Positions 10,430 to 19,372 of a DNA stretch of 64,000 nt are shown here, piece after piece (position 1 is the first letter of the stretch; each line of letters begins with the position of its first letter). The stretch comes from UBA4733 sp036734945 (GTDB lineage Bacteria > Chloroflexota > UBA4733), in contig DAIMXP010000030.1 of the NCBI GenBank assembly GCA_036734945.1, forward strand, positions 3,359 to 67,358, in the 5' to 3' direction. Under the pieces are notes generated by a model. That model worked only from the letters and a program-made list of their open reading frames with translations, had not been told where the DNA came from and ran no database searches. Made by a program: the position numbers and the translations under genes.

Positions 10430-11296
10430 ATGGCCAGCGTCCGTGACATTCGGCGGCGTATTCGCAGTGTCAAGAATATGCAGCAGATCACGCGCGCCTT
10501 TCAGCGCGTGGCCTTCAGTCGGCTGCGCGTGGCGCAGGCGCGCACGCTGGCGTCCCGCCCCTATGCGGAAGCTATGCGCGACGTGCTGCGCAGCTTGCCC
10601 AAGGTGACCGGCAGCGAGCGAGATGCCTTGCAGGAGCAGCGCCCGGTCGCCAATATTGTTGTAGTACATGTCACGCCGGATCGGGGCCTTTGCGGCGCCC
10701 TACCCGGTAACGTCAACCGCCTGCTGGCGCGCTTCATGGTCGAGCAGACGCAGCCGGTGAGCGTTATTGCTACGGGCCGGCGCGGGCGCGACTTCGTGTT
10801 GCGTAGCGGTCGCAAATTGGTGGCGGACTATTCCGGCATTGGTGACGCCCCCAGCCCGGCCGACGCAGCCACCGTGGCGCGGGCAGCCATCGACGAGTTC
10901 CGCTCTGGTCGCACTGATGCCGTGTACCTGACCTACACCCGCCTGATCAGTACCTTGCGCCAGGAGCCGACGATCATCCAACTGCTGCCGGTGGCGCCGA
11001 CCGAGGAAACGCAGGCTGAGACGCGCCCGCGCGCCCTCTACGAGTTCGAACCGGAACCGGGCGAAGTGCTGCAAGCCTTGTTGCCGCGTTACGTGGAGAT
11101 GCAGATCTACCAGGCGTTGCTGGAATCGAAGGCTAGCGAGCAGAGCGCTCGCATGGTGGCGATGCAGAACGCCAGCGACAACGCCGAGGAGCTGGCGGCC
11201 GAGTACACCCTCAGCATGAACAAGGCCCGCCAGGCCGGCATCACCCGCGAGCTGGCGGAGATCGTGGGCGGAGCGGCAGCGCTGGAGCAGGGGTAA
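10430..11296 (+). CDS. atpG: ATP synthase F1 subunit gamma
   Basis: A 288-residue gamma (central stalk) subunit. The N-terminal helix (ASVRDIRRRIRSVKNMQQIT), the VTPDRGLCGALPGNVN block and the C-terminal helix (MQNASDNAEELAAEYTLSMN) are diagnostic. It sits behind AGGAGG, eight bases after atpA. The expected atpD and atpC do not follow; the next gene is a cysteine desulfurase, so the operon appears split. A small GC hairpin (GGGGC-cggc-GCCCC) lies right after the stop. Confidence 0.96.
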   Translation: MASVRDIRRRIRSVKNMQQITRAFQRVAFSRLRVAQARTLASRPYAEAMRDVLRSLPKVTGSERDALQEQRPVANIVVVHVTPDRGLCGALPGNVNRLLARFMVEQTQPVSVIATGRRGRDFVLRSGRKLVADYSGIGDAPSPADAATVARAAIDEFRSGRTDAVYLTYTRLISTLRQEPTIIQLLPVAPTEETQAETRPRALYEFEPEPGEVLQALLPRYVEMQIYQALLESKASEQSARMVAMQNASDNAEELAAEYTLSMNKARQAGITRELAEIVGGAAALEQG

Positions 11297-11334
11297 GGGG
11301 CCGGCGCCCCCGCGAACGCTGGTACACTCTCCTC

Positions 11335-12504
11335 ATGCTCACACACCCGCCCATCTACCTCGACCATGCCGCCACTACGCCGCTTGATCCGGCGGTGCTG
11401 GAGGTGATGCTTCCGTACTTCACCGAGCGCTTTGGTAACGCTTCCAGCGTCTATCGGCTGGGACGCGAGGCGCGGCGGGCATTGGACCGGGCGCGGGAGC
11501 AGGTGGCGGCGGTTTTGCATTGCCCTCCGGCCGATATCGTCTTCACCAGCGGTGGGTCAGAGGGCGACAACGCGGCGATTAGAGGGGCAGTCTTTGCCCG
11601 AGGGGCACGCGGTCGCCATATCGTCACCTCCGCCATCGAACACGAGGCAGTAATGCATACCTGCCAATCGCTGGCCGGGCTTGGTGTAGAGACGACCTTC
11701 GTGCCCGTCGACCGCCATGGCCGGGTTCAGCCGGGAGCTGTGGCGGCGGCGATTCGACCGGATACTGCGCTGGTTACCATTATGCTGGCCAACAATGAGA
11801 TCGGCACGATTCAGCCTATTGCTGAGATCGCCGCGCTCGCCCACCGGCAGGGCGTGCTCGTGCATACCGACGCGGTACAGGCGGCGGGGGCGTTGCCGCT
11901 GGACGTCCAGGCGGTGGGCGTCGACCTGCTTTCGCTGTCCGGACACAAGTTCTATGGGCCGAAAGGTACCGGCGTGCTCTACGTGCGTTCCGGCAGCGCC
12001 TGGGGCCCGCAGCAGCAGGGAGGCTCGCAAGAGGCCAAGCGCCGAGCAGGAACCGAGAACGTGGCCGGCATTGTCGGCTTGGCGACCGCGTTGACCCGGG
12101 CGGACGCGGAGCGCGAGGGCGAAGCAGCGCGCCTGACTTCGTTGCGGGATCGGCTCATCCGGGAGCTGCTGGTGCGCATCCCCGACTGTCAACTCACCGG
12201 CCACCCGACCCTACGCCTGTCGAACAATGCCAGCTTTGTCTTTGCCGGCGTCGAGGGCGAGGCCATTCTCATGGCGCTCGACGTGCAGGGCATTGCCGCC
12301 TCCACCGGCTCCGCCTGCACCTCCGCCTCGCTCGACCCTTCGCACGTGCTCATCGCCCTTGGCTTGCCGGCGCCGCTGGCCATCGGGTCGTTGCGGCTGA
12401 CGCTCGGTCGCAGCAACAGCGCGGCCGACGTAGAACGGGTTTGCGAGGTATTGCCGTCGATCGTGCAGCGCCAGCGCGCCATGCTGTCGCTGGCCAGCGT
12501 GTAG
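11335..12504 (+). CDS. Cysteine desulfurase, NifS/IscS class
   Basis: A 389-residue PLP enzyme that removes sulfur from cysteine as an enzyme persulfide for Fe-S clusters or tRNA thiolation. It starts with the family opening PIYLDHAATTPLDP, has the H-E-A (SAIEHEAVM) PLP-stacking histidine, PLP lysine in LSLSGHKFYGPKG, and the catalytic cysteine in the mobile loop STGSACTSASLDPSHV. The loop and overall form fit group I (IscS/NifS) rather than SufS. Lying 6 kb from sufCBD, it is the only sulfur donor visible and may serve that scaffold or a tRNA thiolase. Confidence 0.93.
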   Translation: MLTHPPIYLDHAATTPLDPAVLEVMLPYFTERFGNASSVYRLGREARRALDRAREQVAAVLHCPPADIVFTSGGSEGDNAAIRGAVFARGARGRHIVTSAIEHEAVMHTCQSLAGLGVETTFVPVDRHGRVQPGAVAAAIRPDTALVTIMLANNEIGTIQPIAEIAALAHRQGVLVHTDAVQAAGALPLDVQAVGVDLLSLSGHKFYGPKGTGVLYVRSGSAWGPQQQGGSQEAKRRAGTENVAGIVGLATALTRADAEREGEAARLTSLRDRLIRELLVRIPDCQLTGHPTLRLSNNASFVFAGVEGEAILMALDVQGIAASTGSACTSASLDPSHVLIALGLPAPLAIGSLRLTLGRSNSAADVERVCEVLPSIVQRQRAMLSLASV

Positions 12505-12570
12505 CGACGCGGCGCGCCCAATTTGGTTTAGTGGTGCATCCGACAAGTCCCGGTCAGTTCGCTCCGCACG

Positions 12571-12700
12571 CCCGGCGACTGAAGTCGCGGGTTACAGCAG
12601 GCGAAGTCCGCCTGCGCGGACTGGACTTTCATCCCCGGCGTCTCGTCGCAGCCCGCGAAGGTGGGCTTGGCCAGGGTAGCCCGCGACTTCAGTCGCCGGG
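12571..12700. repeat. MITE-like palindromic repeat, GACTnAAGTCGC family (copy 1)
   Basis: Perfect 21-bp terminal inverted repeats (12571-12591 and 12680-12700, starting CCCGGCGACTGAAGTCGCGG) enclose about 90 bp with internal GC-rich inverted segments. A second member lies at 50440-50546. The surrounding gap (12505-12805) has no gene I can support; this element is its main content. Confidence 0.85.
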
Positions 12701-12805
12701 AACCTTGGCGCCAATGTACGTCGAACTTGCCGGATGCACCAACTTAGATAGGCTTCCTGTAAGTCGCGGCCCTGTTCGGGATCATCTATACGGCCCTGTC
12801 CCCCG

Positions 12806-14371
12806 TCACACCAGATTCTGTTGGATCGCCGTAATCACGAAGTCGTTGGCAGTCTTCAGCGCTTGCGTAGCGGTCTGCTTGCCGCTGAGGACGGCGGTCA
12901 ACGCCACGTTCAACTGGGTGTTGATAATGTTGACCTGGGGCGTCACCGGCCGGCTGTGCGAATAAGGCAGCATGTTGATGAAGGCTTTGACGCGTGGATC
13001 GACGGTACTCCAGTAGGGGTCCGCCGCCGCTGCGATGATCGTCGGCAGGCGACCCGATTTGTTCTGAATGGTCTGCATCGTGACGTCGGTGAGGTAGTTC
13101 ATCAGGGCGAACGACTGATCCGGGTTCTTGGCGCCGGCCGGCAGCACGTCGCAGAAGCCGCCGGACCACGTGCTCGTCTGGGCCACGCCTTGCGGTGGCG
13201 GCGGCGCCCAGGCGGTCCAGGAGAGGCTGGAGCCGGCGCCCATTACGGTGATCAAGAAGCTGGTTGACGTGATGTAGCTGCTCTGCACTTGAGTTGTGAA
13301 GAGGTTTCCCTTGTGCGCGGTGATGAAATCCTGCACCGCCTGGTAGCCGAGCTGACTGGCGACCGTGCCGGCCCAGTCGAACCCGACCGCGACTTTGGGG
13401 TCATTCAGGGTCGGCTTGTTGTTGGCGGCGTCGTAGAAGTCGCCGCCGAACAGCCAGCCCCAGCCCCAGGGCGCCCAGTTGTCGTTCCAGGGAATGAAGC
13501 CAAGGCGCTGCAACGCGCCGCCCTGCTTCTGGGTGAGCTTCTGGCCGACCACGGCAAAGTCCTCCAGCGTCTTCGGCGCGGTGGTGTCGACACCTGCCTG
13601 CTGCAGGTGGGACACGTTCATGTAGATCATGCGCGCGTCGGTGGAATAGGGGAGGCCATAAAGCTTGCCCTTAATGGCGACTTCCTGCCAGCACCAGGGT
13701 TGCTGGTCGGTTCCCTTGATGCCGGCCTGGTTGGCCATGGCGGAAATGTCCTGCATCAGGCCCTTGGCCGAGCCGGCGGCGATGGTGTAGCGGTCCTGCA
13801 CGGCCGTACTGGGGGGCGTGCCGCCGGCCACGGCAGTCACCAGCTTGGCGTCCAGGCCGGCCGGCGCTTCCATCACCGCATTGACCTTCGGGTTCGCCTT
13901 GTTGAAGTCGGCGATGCGCTGCACCCAGGCGGCGTAGCTCGGGTCGCCGCTCCCACCATTGGCCCAGAAGCTGAGGTTGATCGTGGCGGCTGCCGGCGCG
14001 GCCGCTGCCGGCGCCGCAGTAGCCGCACTGCTGCTCGCGGCTGTCGTCGTGACGGCTGGCGCGCTGCTGGTCGTGACAGCAGTGCTGGCAGCCGCGCTTG
14101 TGGCGGCCGCAGGCGTCGCTGCTGCGGTAGACACGCTGGCCGCTGCCGTAGCGGTCGTCGCCACACTACTGGTCGTCGCGCTGGTCGTGACGGCCCCGCC
14201 ACAGGCGGCCAGCACGCTGACCGCCGCCCCACCGGCCAGCGCGCCGGCCAGCGCGAGGAAGCGCCGCCGGGTCGGTCCAAGCTGTGCCCCTGAAGGCCCT
14301 TCACTGCCCTTCGTGCCTGCCGTTTGCTCGCTGCCCTGCGCGGTCGGGGAAGATGTGAAAACGCGTCCCAT
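12806..14371 (-). CDS. Sugar ABC transporter substrate-binding lipoprotein (Tat-type)
   Basis: A 521-residue extracytoplasmic solute-binding protein of the family 1 (MalE/UgpB) type. The N-terminus has a twin-arginine motif (TRRRFLALAGALAGG) and a lipobox (LAAC), so it is probably exported folded and lipid-anchored. A long Ala/Thr/Ser linker (about residues 60-130) precedes the binding fold (INLSFWANGG...). ATG 14371 is preferred over the longer frame because AGGAGG lies seven bases upstream of it. Neighbouring genes suggest a carbohydrate or sugar-acid ligand, but no permease or ATPase genes are in the window. Confidence 0.9.
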   Translation of the reverse strand: MGRVFTSSPTAQGSEQTAGTKGSEGPSGAQLGPTRRRFLALAGALAGGAAVSVLAACGGAVTTSATTSSVATTATAAASVSTAAATPAAATSAAASTAVTTSSAPAVTTTAASSSAATAAPAAAAPAAATINLSFWANGGSGDPSYAAWVQRIADFNKANPKVNAVMEAPAGLDAKLVTAVAGGTPPSTAVQDRYTIAAGSAKGLMQDISAMANQAGIKGTDQQPWCWQEVAIKGKLYGLPYSTDARMIYMNVSHLQQAGVDTTAPKTLEDFAVVGQKLTQKQGGALQRLGFIPWNDNWAPWGWGWLFGGDFYDAANNKPTLNDPKVAVGFDWAGTVASQLGYQAVQDFITAHKGNLFTTQVQSSYITSTSFLITVMGAGSSLSWTAWAPPPPQGVAQTSTWSGGFCDVLPAGAKNPDQSFALMNYLTDVTMQTIQNKSGRLPTIIAAAADPYWSTVDPRVKAFINMLPYSHSRPVTPQVNIINTQLNVALTAVLSGKQTATQALKTANDFVITAIQQNLV

Positions 14372-14480
14372 GCTGTGCCTCCTCCTTCTCCGGGCCGGGT
14401 CCAGCCGGCCGCCCAATGCCAGATAATGCGGCTCTGTCACGTGCCCATGCCGTGACGACGGGCCTCGCCGGAAGGCGGCG

Positions 14481-15476
14481 CTACTCGCCGCGCAACAATG
14501 CCTGCGCCAGAATCTTTTCGGCCACTTCCATGGTCTTCAGGCAATCGCGGAAGGGCGAGCTCGTGACATCCTTGCCAGTCTTCAGCGAGTCGATGAACTC
14601 GCGATTCTTGGCCTGGAAGCCGCCGTAGACGAAGTTCTTGTCGCTGCCGGCGACCACCTTGCTATCATACTCTACACCCTTGTAGTCGCCTTCGGCATAG
14701 ACGTAAGCCTTGTTTTCGGCCTCGGCGTCCGTGTAGATGCCGGGGGCGTGCATCTGGACGCGGAAAATGCGCCGGCCGCTATTCCAACTGTTGACGACGT
14801 AGCCGGTAGCGCCGCTGTCGAACTGCAAGGTCGCGCCGATCCAGTTGATATCCGGCGTGCCGATGCGCTTGCAATGGCTGTCGATAGCCGTGACCTCGCC
14901 GCCGCACATCCAGCGCAGCGTGTCGATGGCGTGCGTGCAGTCGTCCATCATGTGGTCGCGGGGACCATAGGTCGCGCGCGGCGCGTGCTTGAAAAACTCG
15001 CAGACGGCATGGGTGATCGGTCCGCGCTTGAGGCACTCGTTGCGCACGGTGACGAGGAGCGGACACACCCGCCGCTGGTGGCTGACCTGCGTGATGAGCT
15101 GCTTCTGCTCCGCCAGGTTGGCCAGCATCTGGGCCTGGTGCCAGTTGAGGCCCATCGGCTTCTCGATGTAGAGGTTCAAGCCCTGCTGCAAGCACCACAC
15201 CCAGATATCGTACATATAGTGCGGCTGGCCGATGACGTAGATGCCGTCCGGCGCCACCTCTTCCACCATCTGGCGATAGTTGGCGTAGCGTTTCTGGATA
15301 CCGTATTTGTCGCCCGTCGCGTTGAGTCGGCTGGTGTCCAGATCGCAAATGCCGGCGATCTCCACGTCGTCGAACGACGCCAGCGAAGGATAGTGGACGC
15401 TGTTCGCCATCGAACCCGCGCCGATCACGGCCACACGAACCGTCGACTTCGGTGTCTCGCTCATTGCTGTCCCCAT
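14481..15476 (-). CDS. Gfo/Idh/MocA-family NAD(P)-dependent oxidoreductase
   Basis: A 331-residue protein with an N-terminal Rossmann fold (VRVAVIGAGSMANSVHYPSL), the conserved EKP motif (LYIEKPMG) and a C-terminal alpha/beta dimerisation domain. Family members oxidise or reduce sugars and inositols. A second in-frame ATG (15464, MSETPKS...) is an equally plausible start. It lies between the binding-protein gene and a sugar-isomerase gene on the same strand, suggesting one carbohydrate catabolic unit. The substrate cannot be read from sequence. Confidence 0.88.
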   Translation of the reverse strand: MGTAMSETPKSTVRVAVIGAGSMANSVHYPSLASFDDVEIAGICDLDTSRLNATGDKYGIQKRYANYRQMVEEVAPDGIYVIGQPHYMYDIWVWCLQQGLNLYIEKPMGLNWHQAQMLANLAEQKQLITQVSHQRRVCPLLVTVRNECLKRGPITHAVCEFFKHAPRATYGPRDHMMDDCTHAIDTLRWMCGGEVTAIDSHCKRIGTPDINWIGATLQFDSGATGYVVNSWNSGRRIFRVQMHAPGIYTDAEAENKAYVYAEGDYKGVEYDSKVVAGSDKNFVYGGFQAKNREFIDSLKTGKDVTSSPFRDCLKTMEVAEKILAQALLRGE

Positions 15477-15488
15477 TCTTTCGTTGCG

Positions 15489-16280
15489 CTACACGCCGAA
15501 TAGTGACCGGGCGAAGGCCAGATCTTCCGCGATCAGCCGGTCGACAGCATCGTGGTCGCTGTACTCCGCCGTCAGGCAGACATCGCCCTGATAGCCGCGT
15601 TGCTGCAACTGTGCCACCACGTCCGGCCAGGGGCAGAGGCCCTGACGGCCGCTGGTCCAGTAGCTCTGGTAGCGAGCGACCTCTGCTTCCGGCCCGTTGG
15701 CGCGTTGCCAGAGGCCATTCTTGAGGTTGACCAGCCGCAGATGCGACCAGACGATGTCGATGGCCAGTTCCGGCAGTTCGCCGTTGAGCGCGCAGTGCGC
15801 CGGGTCCCAGACGGCGCAGACGTGCCTGGGATCGAAGCCTTCGATCAGATGCCGGATGCCGAGGGCATTGGGCACCGACCGGCCGATATGGTTCTGAATG
15901 CCGATGGCGACGCCATGCCGATCCAGCAGCGGTACCAGTTGCTCGTATTCCTGCCGGTGCCTCGCCTCCTGCTCCAGGTAGCCGCGATCACGGGGAATGC
16001 CAGGACAGACGCGGATAATCGGGATGCCGGCTTCGCCGCAGGCAGCGATCGTCGCTTCGTCGGTGGGTCCGGCCACGCTGGAAATCCGCACCCCGTAGCC
16101 GGCCAATACCTTCGCCGCGCGTGGCAGCTCCTGCGTCACGTTGGCCGGTTCGACGGGATAGCCGGGCCGCACTGGCAGCTCAATGCCGGCGAAACCGAGC
16201 CGGCTGACCCGCTCACCCAGCGCCTCCAGCGACTCCTTCCAGGGCTTGGTAAAGACGGTAAAGGCAACAGCAGCAGGCAT
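15489..16280 (-). CDS. Sugar phosphate isomerase/epimerase (xylose isomerase-like TIM barrel)
   Basis: A 263-residue protein from the AP-endonuclease-2 superfamily of TIM barrels. Visible signatures include GFAGIELPVRPG near the start, HGVAIGIQNH (metal ligand strand), CAVWDPAHCAL and the C-terminal VCLTAEYSD with the final acidic metal ligand. The ATG at 16280 fits the family start and is preceded by GGAAAG; the longer frame adds unrelated residues. It is 12 bases upstream of the Gfo/Idh/MocA gene in the same operon. Such enzymes interconvert keto-sugars with a divalent metal. Confidence 0.83.
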   Translation of the reverse strand: MPAAVAFTVFTKPWKESLEALGERVSRLGFAGIELPVRPGYPVEPANVTQELPRAAKVLAGYGVRISSVAGPTDEATIAACGEAGIPIIRVCPGIPRDRGYLEQEARHRQEYEQLVPLLDRHGVAIGIQNHIGRSVPNALGIRHLIEGFDPRHVCAVWDPAHCALNGELPELAIDIVWSHLRLVNLKNGLWQRANGPEAEVARYQSYWTSGRQGLCPWPDVVAQLQQRGYQGDVCLTAEYSDHDAVDRLIAEDLAFARSLFGV

Positions 16281-16557
16281 TGGCAATTCTTTCCGGCGCT
16301 CAGTCAGTGAGCATGTGGCGATAATAGCACAGCGCATCTGATCGCCCAGCGGTGCAGGAAGCGAACGCCGCAGTATATGACAATGGCTGACAAAAAACAA
16401 CCTGTCAGCGGCGCTGGTCTGCTCGCAGCGCCGTTTGGGGCGCGGCGCAGCGTGGAGGCGCCGTGCCCTTCACCCGCCCGCCAGGCGCTCCGTGGCGACA
16501 ACCCGGTGTATGATACGCCTTCGGCGGCAGGGGAGCATCGGCAAAGGAGGATGAGGC

Positions 16558-17697
16558 ATGGCCACGACCGGACTCAAGATCACGCACGCGGAGCGGCTGC
16601 GGAGCCGGGACCCCGTGGCGCTGGCGTTGCCCTGGCAGGCGGCCTGGAATGGGCCGCTGGCGAGGCCGGTGACGGCGCTCTCCTACTCTTGCTATCGCCT
16701 GCGCACCGCCGACGGAATCACCGGCTACGGCCCGGACACCGGCGGCGATCAAGCGCTGGCGCTCGGCGTGGACGCCGGCCAGGTCAACGCCTTCTGGGAG
16801 TTGCACATGGGCGGGCGGCGCGCCGGCAACGCCGGCCGGAACGTCGCGGGCCTGGAAATTGCCCTCTGGGACATCCTCGGCAAGGCCGCGAACATGCCGA
16901 TCTACCGCCTACTCGGCGGCGGCCGAGACCGATTACCCGTCTACGCCGCGACGAGCCGCCTGCTGACCAAGGAGCAGCACGTCGACCACGTCCTGGCGCT
17001 GGCGGAGGCGGGGTTCCGCGCCGTCAAGATCCGGCTGCATCGTCCCGATCCGCAAGATGACCTGGCGGTGGTCGAGGCGGTGTGCGCGGCGGTCGGCGAC
17101 CGGGTGCAGGTGCTGACGGACGCCAACCAGAACAACGCGGCGCCGGGCTACGCCTTCTGGTCGCGGGCGACAGCGCTGCGGATGGCCCGCCGCCTGGATG
17201 AACTTGGCGTCTACTACCTGGAGGAGCCGCTGCCGCGCCCCGACGTGGAAGGGCTGGCGATGATCGCCGCGGCGGTGGATATGCGCATCGCCGGCGGGGA
17301 GCACACGCCCACGGTCTACGACTTCCGCGAGCACCTGGCGCGCGGCGCCTACGACGTGATCCAGCCGGACGTCATCCTCGGCGGGAACTACGGCATTGCC
17401 GGCCTGCGGGTGGCGGCGGCCTGGGCCGACTGCTTCGGGCGGGAGATCATCCCCCACGTCATCGGCGGCGGCAACTCCCCGCTGGCGATCCCGGCGACCA
17501 TGCATGCCATGGCGACCGCCGCGAACTGCCCAATGGTGGAATACCCGCACGACCCGCCGGTGCTCGTCCCCGCGACGTTGCAGGCTCCGATCCGGGCGCC
17601 GCTGATCATTGACGATGATGGCTGCCTGCGCTTGCCCGACTTGCCGGGGCTGGGGGTGGAGGTGGACGATAGCTTCTTTGCCGTGGACGGCGCGTAG
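16558..17697 (+). CDS. Mandelate racemase/enolase-superfamily sugar-acid dehydratase
   Basis: A 379-residue enolase-superfamily protein with an alpha+beta capping domain and a TIM barrel. Catalytic positions seen: K157-x-R159-x-H161 on strand 2 (VKIRLH), metal ligands D188 (LTDANQN), E222/E223 (YYLEEPLP) and E248 (AGGEH), and a distal His in IPHVIGGG. Members dehydrate aldonic or uronic acids. AGGAGG lies eight bases before the ATG. It is divergent from the dehydrogenase/isomerase/binding-protein group and probably belongs to the same sugar-acid pathway. Confidence 0.88.
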   Translation: MATTGLKITHAERLRSRDPVALALPWQAAWNGPLARPVTALSYSCYRLRTADGITGYGPDTGGDQALALGVDAGQVNAFWELHMGGRRAGNAGRNVAGLEIALWDILGKAANMPIYRLLGGGRDRLPVYAATSRLLTKEQHVDHVLALAEAGFRAVKIRLHRPDPQDDLAVVEAVCAAVGDRVQVLTDANQNNAAPGYAFWSRATALRMARRLDELGVYYLEEPLPRPDVEGLAMIAAAVDMRIAGGEHTPTVYDFREHLARGAYDVIQPDVILGGNYGIAGLRVAAAWADCFGREIIPHVIGGGNSPLAIPATMHAMATAANCPMVEYPHDPPVLVPATLQAPIRAPLIIDDDGCLRLPDLPGLGVEVDDSFFAVDGA

Positions 17698-17729
17698 AGC
17701 GCGACGAATGCGTCCGCTGCGTCCATGCT

Positions 17730-17903
17730 GACGAGTTGCGTGCCAACTCCCGGCTGCGAGCGTCTGAGTATTCGGCCCCGGTGCTCGGTCTGATCTTCCT
17801 GCGCTTTGCCGACGAGAAGTTCGCGGCAGCCGACACCGAGCTGAAGCGGCATGTTCGTGCAGAGCGCCGTCGTTCCTGCTCAGCGCTGCCGGCCGGCGCA
17901 TGA
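17730..17903 (+). pseudogene. Internally deleted hsdM fragment
   Basis: The frame reads DELRANSRLRASEYSAPVLG and continues to ADTELKR, matching the N-terminal part of the hsdM at 20604 almost codon for codon. After AAGCGGCATG it switches to sequence matching 21221-21242 of that hsdM (ATGTTCGTGCAGAGCGCCG), about 440 bp further along the gene, and is out of frame. A short shared GCGGCA at both ends suggests a microhomology deletion. It lacks a start and encodes no useful product. Confidence 0.8.
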
Positions 17904-17917
17904 CGCTCCGGCCGGGT

Positions 17918-19090
17918 CTAGAAGCCGCCGGAGCCGTCCGGTGTACCATTCCCGGTCGGTCCATCGTAGCCGGGTTCGCCCGTGCAGAGGTAGCTGCCAC
18001 AGCTCCCGTTGCTCCCTGACGTCACATCGAAGAGGCTGCTGGTATTGGCGTAGGGGTAGGCGTTGTCGGTGATCGACGCGGCGTTGCCGGCCAGGGCGTA
18101 GACGCTGGCGATGATGGGTGAGGCGACGCTTGTGCCGCCGAAGACGAGCCAGCCGCCATAGCCCTGGTAACGGAAACTGTCGTACACTGCCACGCCGGTG
18201 TAGGGGTCGGCGTCGGCCGCGACATCGGTGACGGTGCGGTTGGCACAGCCGCTATCGGTCTGCCAGGTGGGCTTGGGGATGTAGGCGCTGCAGCCGCTGC
18301 CGGCGCCGCTCCAGACCGTCTCGCTCCAGCCCCGCGTGGTGCTCGACCGGGTCAGGGTCGTGCCACCGACGGCGGTCACATACTGGGAGGCGGCGGGAAA
18401 CTCGACGCCGTAGCCGCCATCGCCGGAACTCACGGTGATGGCGATGCCGGGATGATCGTAGTGCGACTGATCACTGACCTCACCGGCGTATTCGCTGCCC
18501 CCGTAGCTGTTGCTGATGGCGTTCGCACCCAGGGCGGCTGCTTCGTCCACAGCGGCGGCGAGGTCGCTGAAGGTGGCGCTGTTCGCCTCGACGAGCAGGA
18601 TGTGGCAGTTGGGACAAGCGGCGCTAACCATATCGAGGTCAAGCGAGATTTCCTGAGACCAACTGCCGCTCTTCGGCGGGTAGGCCGTTCCCCCACTCTG
18701 GTTCACCTTGCGGAAGCAGCCGGTCGCGGTGGTGCAGGCAGGCAGGCCGAACTGCGCACGGTAGACGCCCAAGTCGTTGGCAGCGTTGGGGTCGTCGTAG
18801 GCGTCGACGATGGCCACGACCTGGCCGCTGCCTACCGTCCCTGCGGGCAGGCTATATGCGGATTGGAGGTCGGCTGGTCCGTAACCGGATGGCGTGCCGC
18901 CACCGCCGGGGGGCTTGTTCTCGTGGATGTCCGTGCGCAAGATGGCGTCACAGGCGGCGATGCCGGGCTGAGCGACGTGCGGACAAACCCGCACGGCATT
19001 GGCGGACAGGGGTGCTGCTCCTGCCGGCACGGCGCCGACGAAGGCAGCCACCACGGCAAGACCGGCGAGGCGGGCGAGGAACCGGCGCAT
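17918..19090 (-). CDS. Secreted S53-family (sedolisin-like) serine peptidase
   Basis: A 390-residue protein starting at an ATG behind AGAAAGG, with a signal peptide (RRFLARLAGLAVVAAFVGAV...AGAAP). The catalytic Glu/Asp pair lies in WSQEISLDLDMVSA, the oxyanion Asp in TVSSGDGGYG, and the nucleophile in VFGGTSVASPIIA. The calcium-site region DVTSGSNG and GYDGPTGNGTPDG close the protein. S53 enzymes act at acidic pH. The large N-terminal propeptide usual for the family is missing; only about 70 residues precede the catalytic domain. Cysteine pairs in the mature part suggest disulfides. Confidence 0.88.
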   Translation of the reverse strand: MRRFLARLAGLAVVAAFVGAVPAGAAPLSANAVRVCPHVAQPGIAACDAILRTDIHENKPPGGGGTPSGYGPADLQSAYSLPAGTVGSGQVVAIVDAYDDPNAANDLGVYRAQFGLPACTTATGCFRKVNQSGGTAYPPKSGSWSQEISLDLDMVSAACPNCHILLVEANSATFSDLAAAVDEAAALGANAISNSYGGSEYAGEVSDQSHYDHPGIAITVSSGDGGYGVEFPAASQYVTAVGGTTLTRSSTTRGWSETVWSGAGSGCSAYIPKPTWQTDSGCANRTVTDVAADADPYTGVAVYDSFRYQGYGGWLVFGGTSVASPIIASVYALAGNAASITDNAYPYANTSSLFDVTSGSNGSCGSYLCTGEPGYDGPTGNGTPDGSGGF

Positions 19091-19278
19091 TGACGGACCT
19101 TTCTCTGAATCTGTGAATCCTTTGTTTCCATATGATACCCCATGCGTTCCGCCTGTAAAGGAACGTAGGCCAAACGGGCTACCCATCGCGCGAAAGCACC
19201 GGCACCCGCCGTGGGAGAGCCTGGTGTGTCCGCGCTCCAGAGGGACGAGCAGGGGTACCGTAACATCATCGGAGCAAC

Positions 19279-19306
19279 TTGACACGTCCTCCTCCGTACC
19301 TATACT
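19279..19306 (+). promoter_or_regulatory. Strong sigma-70-like promoter
   Basis: TTGACA (19279-19284), a 16-bp spacer, then TATACT (19301-19306). It is followed by AAGGAGGAA and the ATG of a truncated lipoprotein gene. Its near-consensus form suggests the stub downstream is still transcribed. Confidence 0.65.
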
Positions 19307-19372
19307 GAACACGCGGTTAAGAAGTACTCCGGCCAACGTCGCTCGTCTCGGACTTTCGTTCAAGGAGGAACC

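Noticed and set aside
12821..14293. Plus-strand open frames opposite the sugar-binding lipoprotein gene
   Set aside because: They lack ribosome sites and motifs, and the minus strand has AGGAGG, a Tat motif, a lipobox and a binding-protein fold.
16377..17060. Plus frame (227 codons) overlapping the start of the enolase-superfamily gene
   Set aside because: It has no ribosome site and is in a different frame from the gene with AGGAGG and catalytic residues at 16558.
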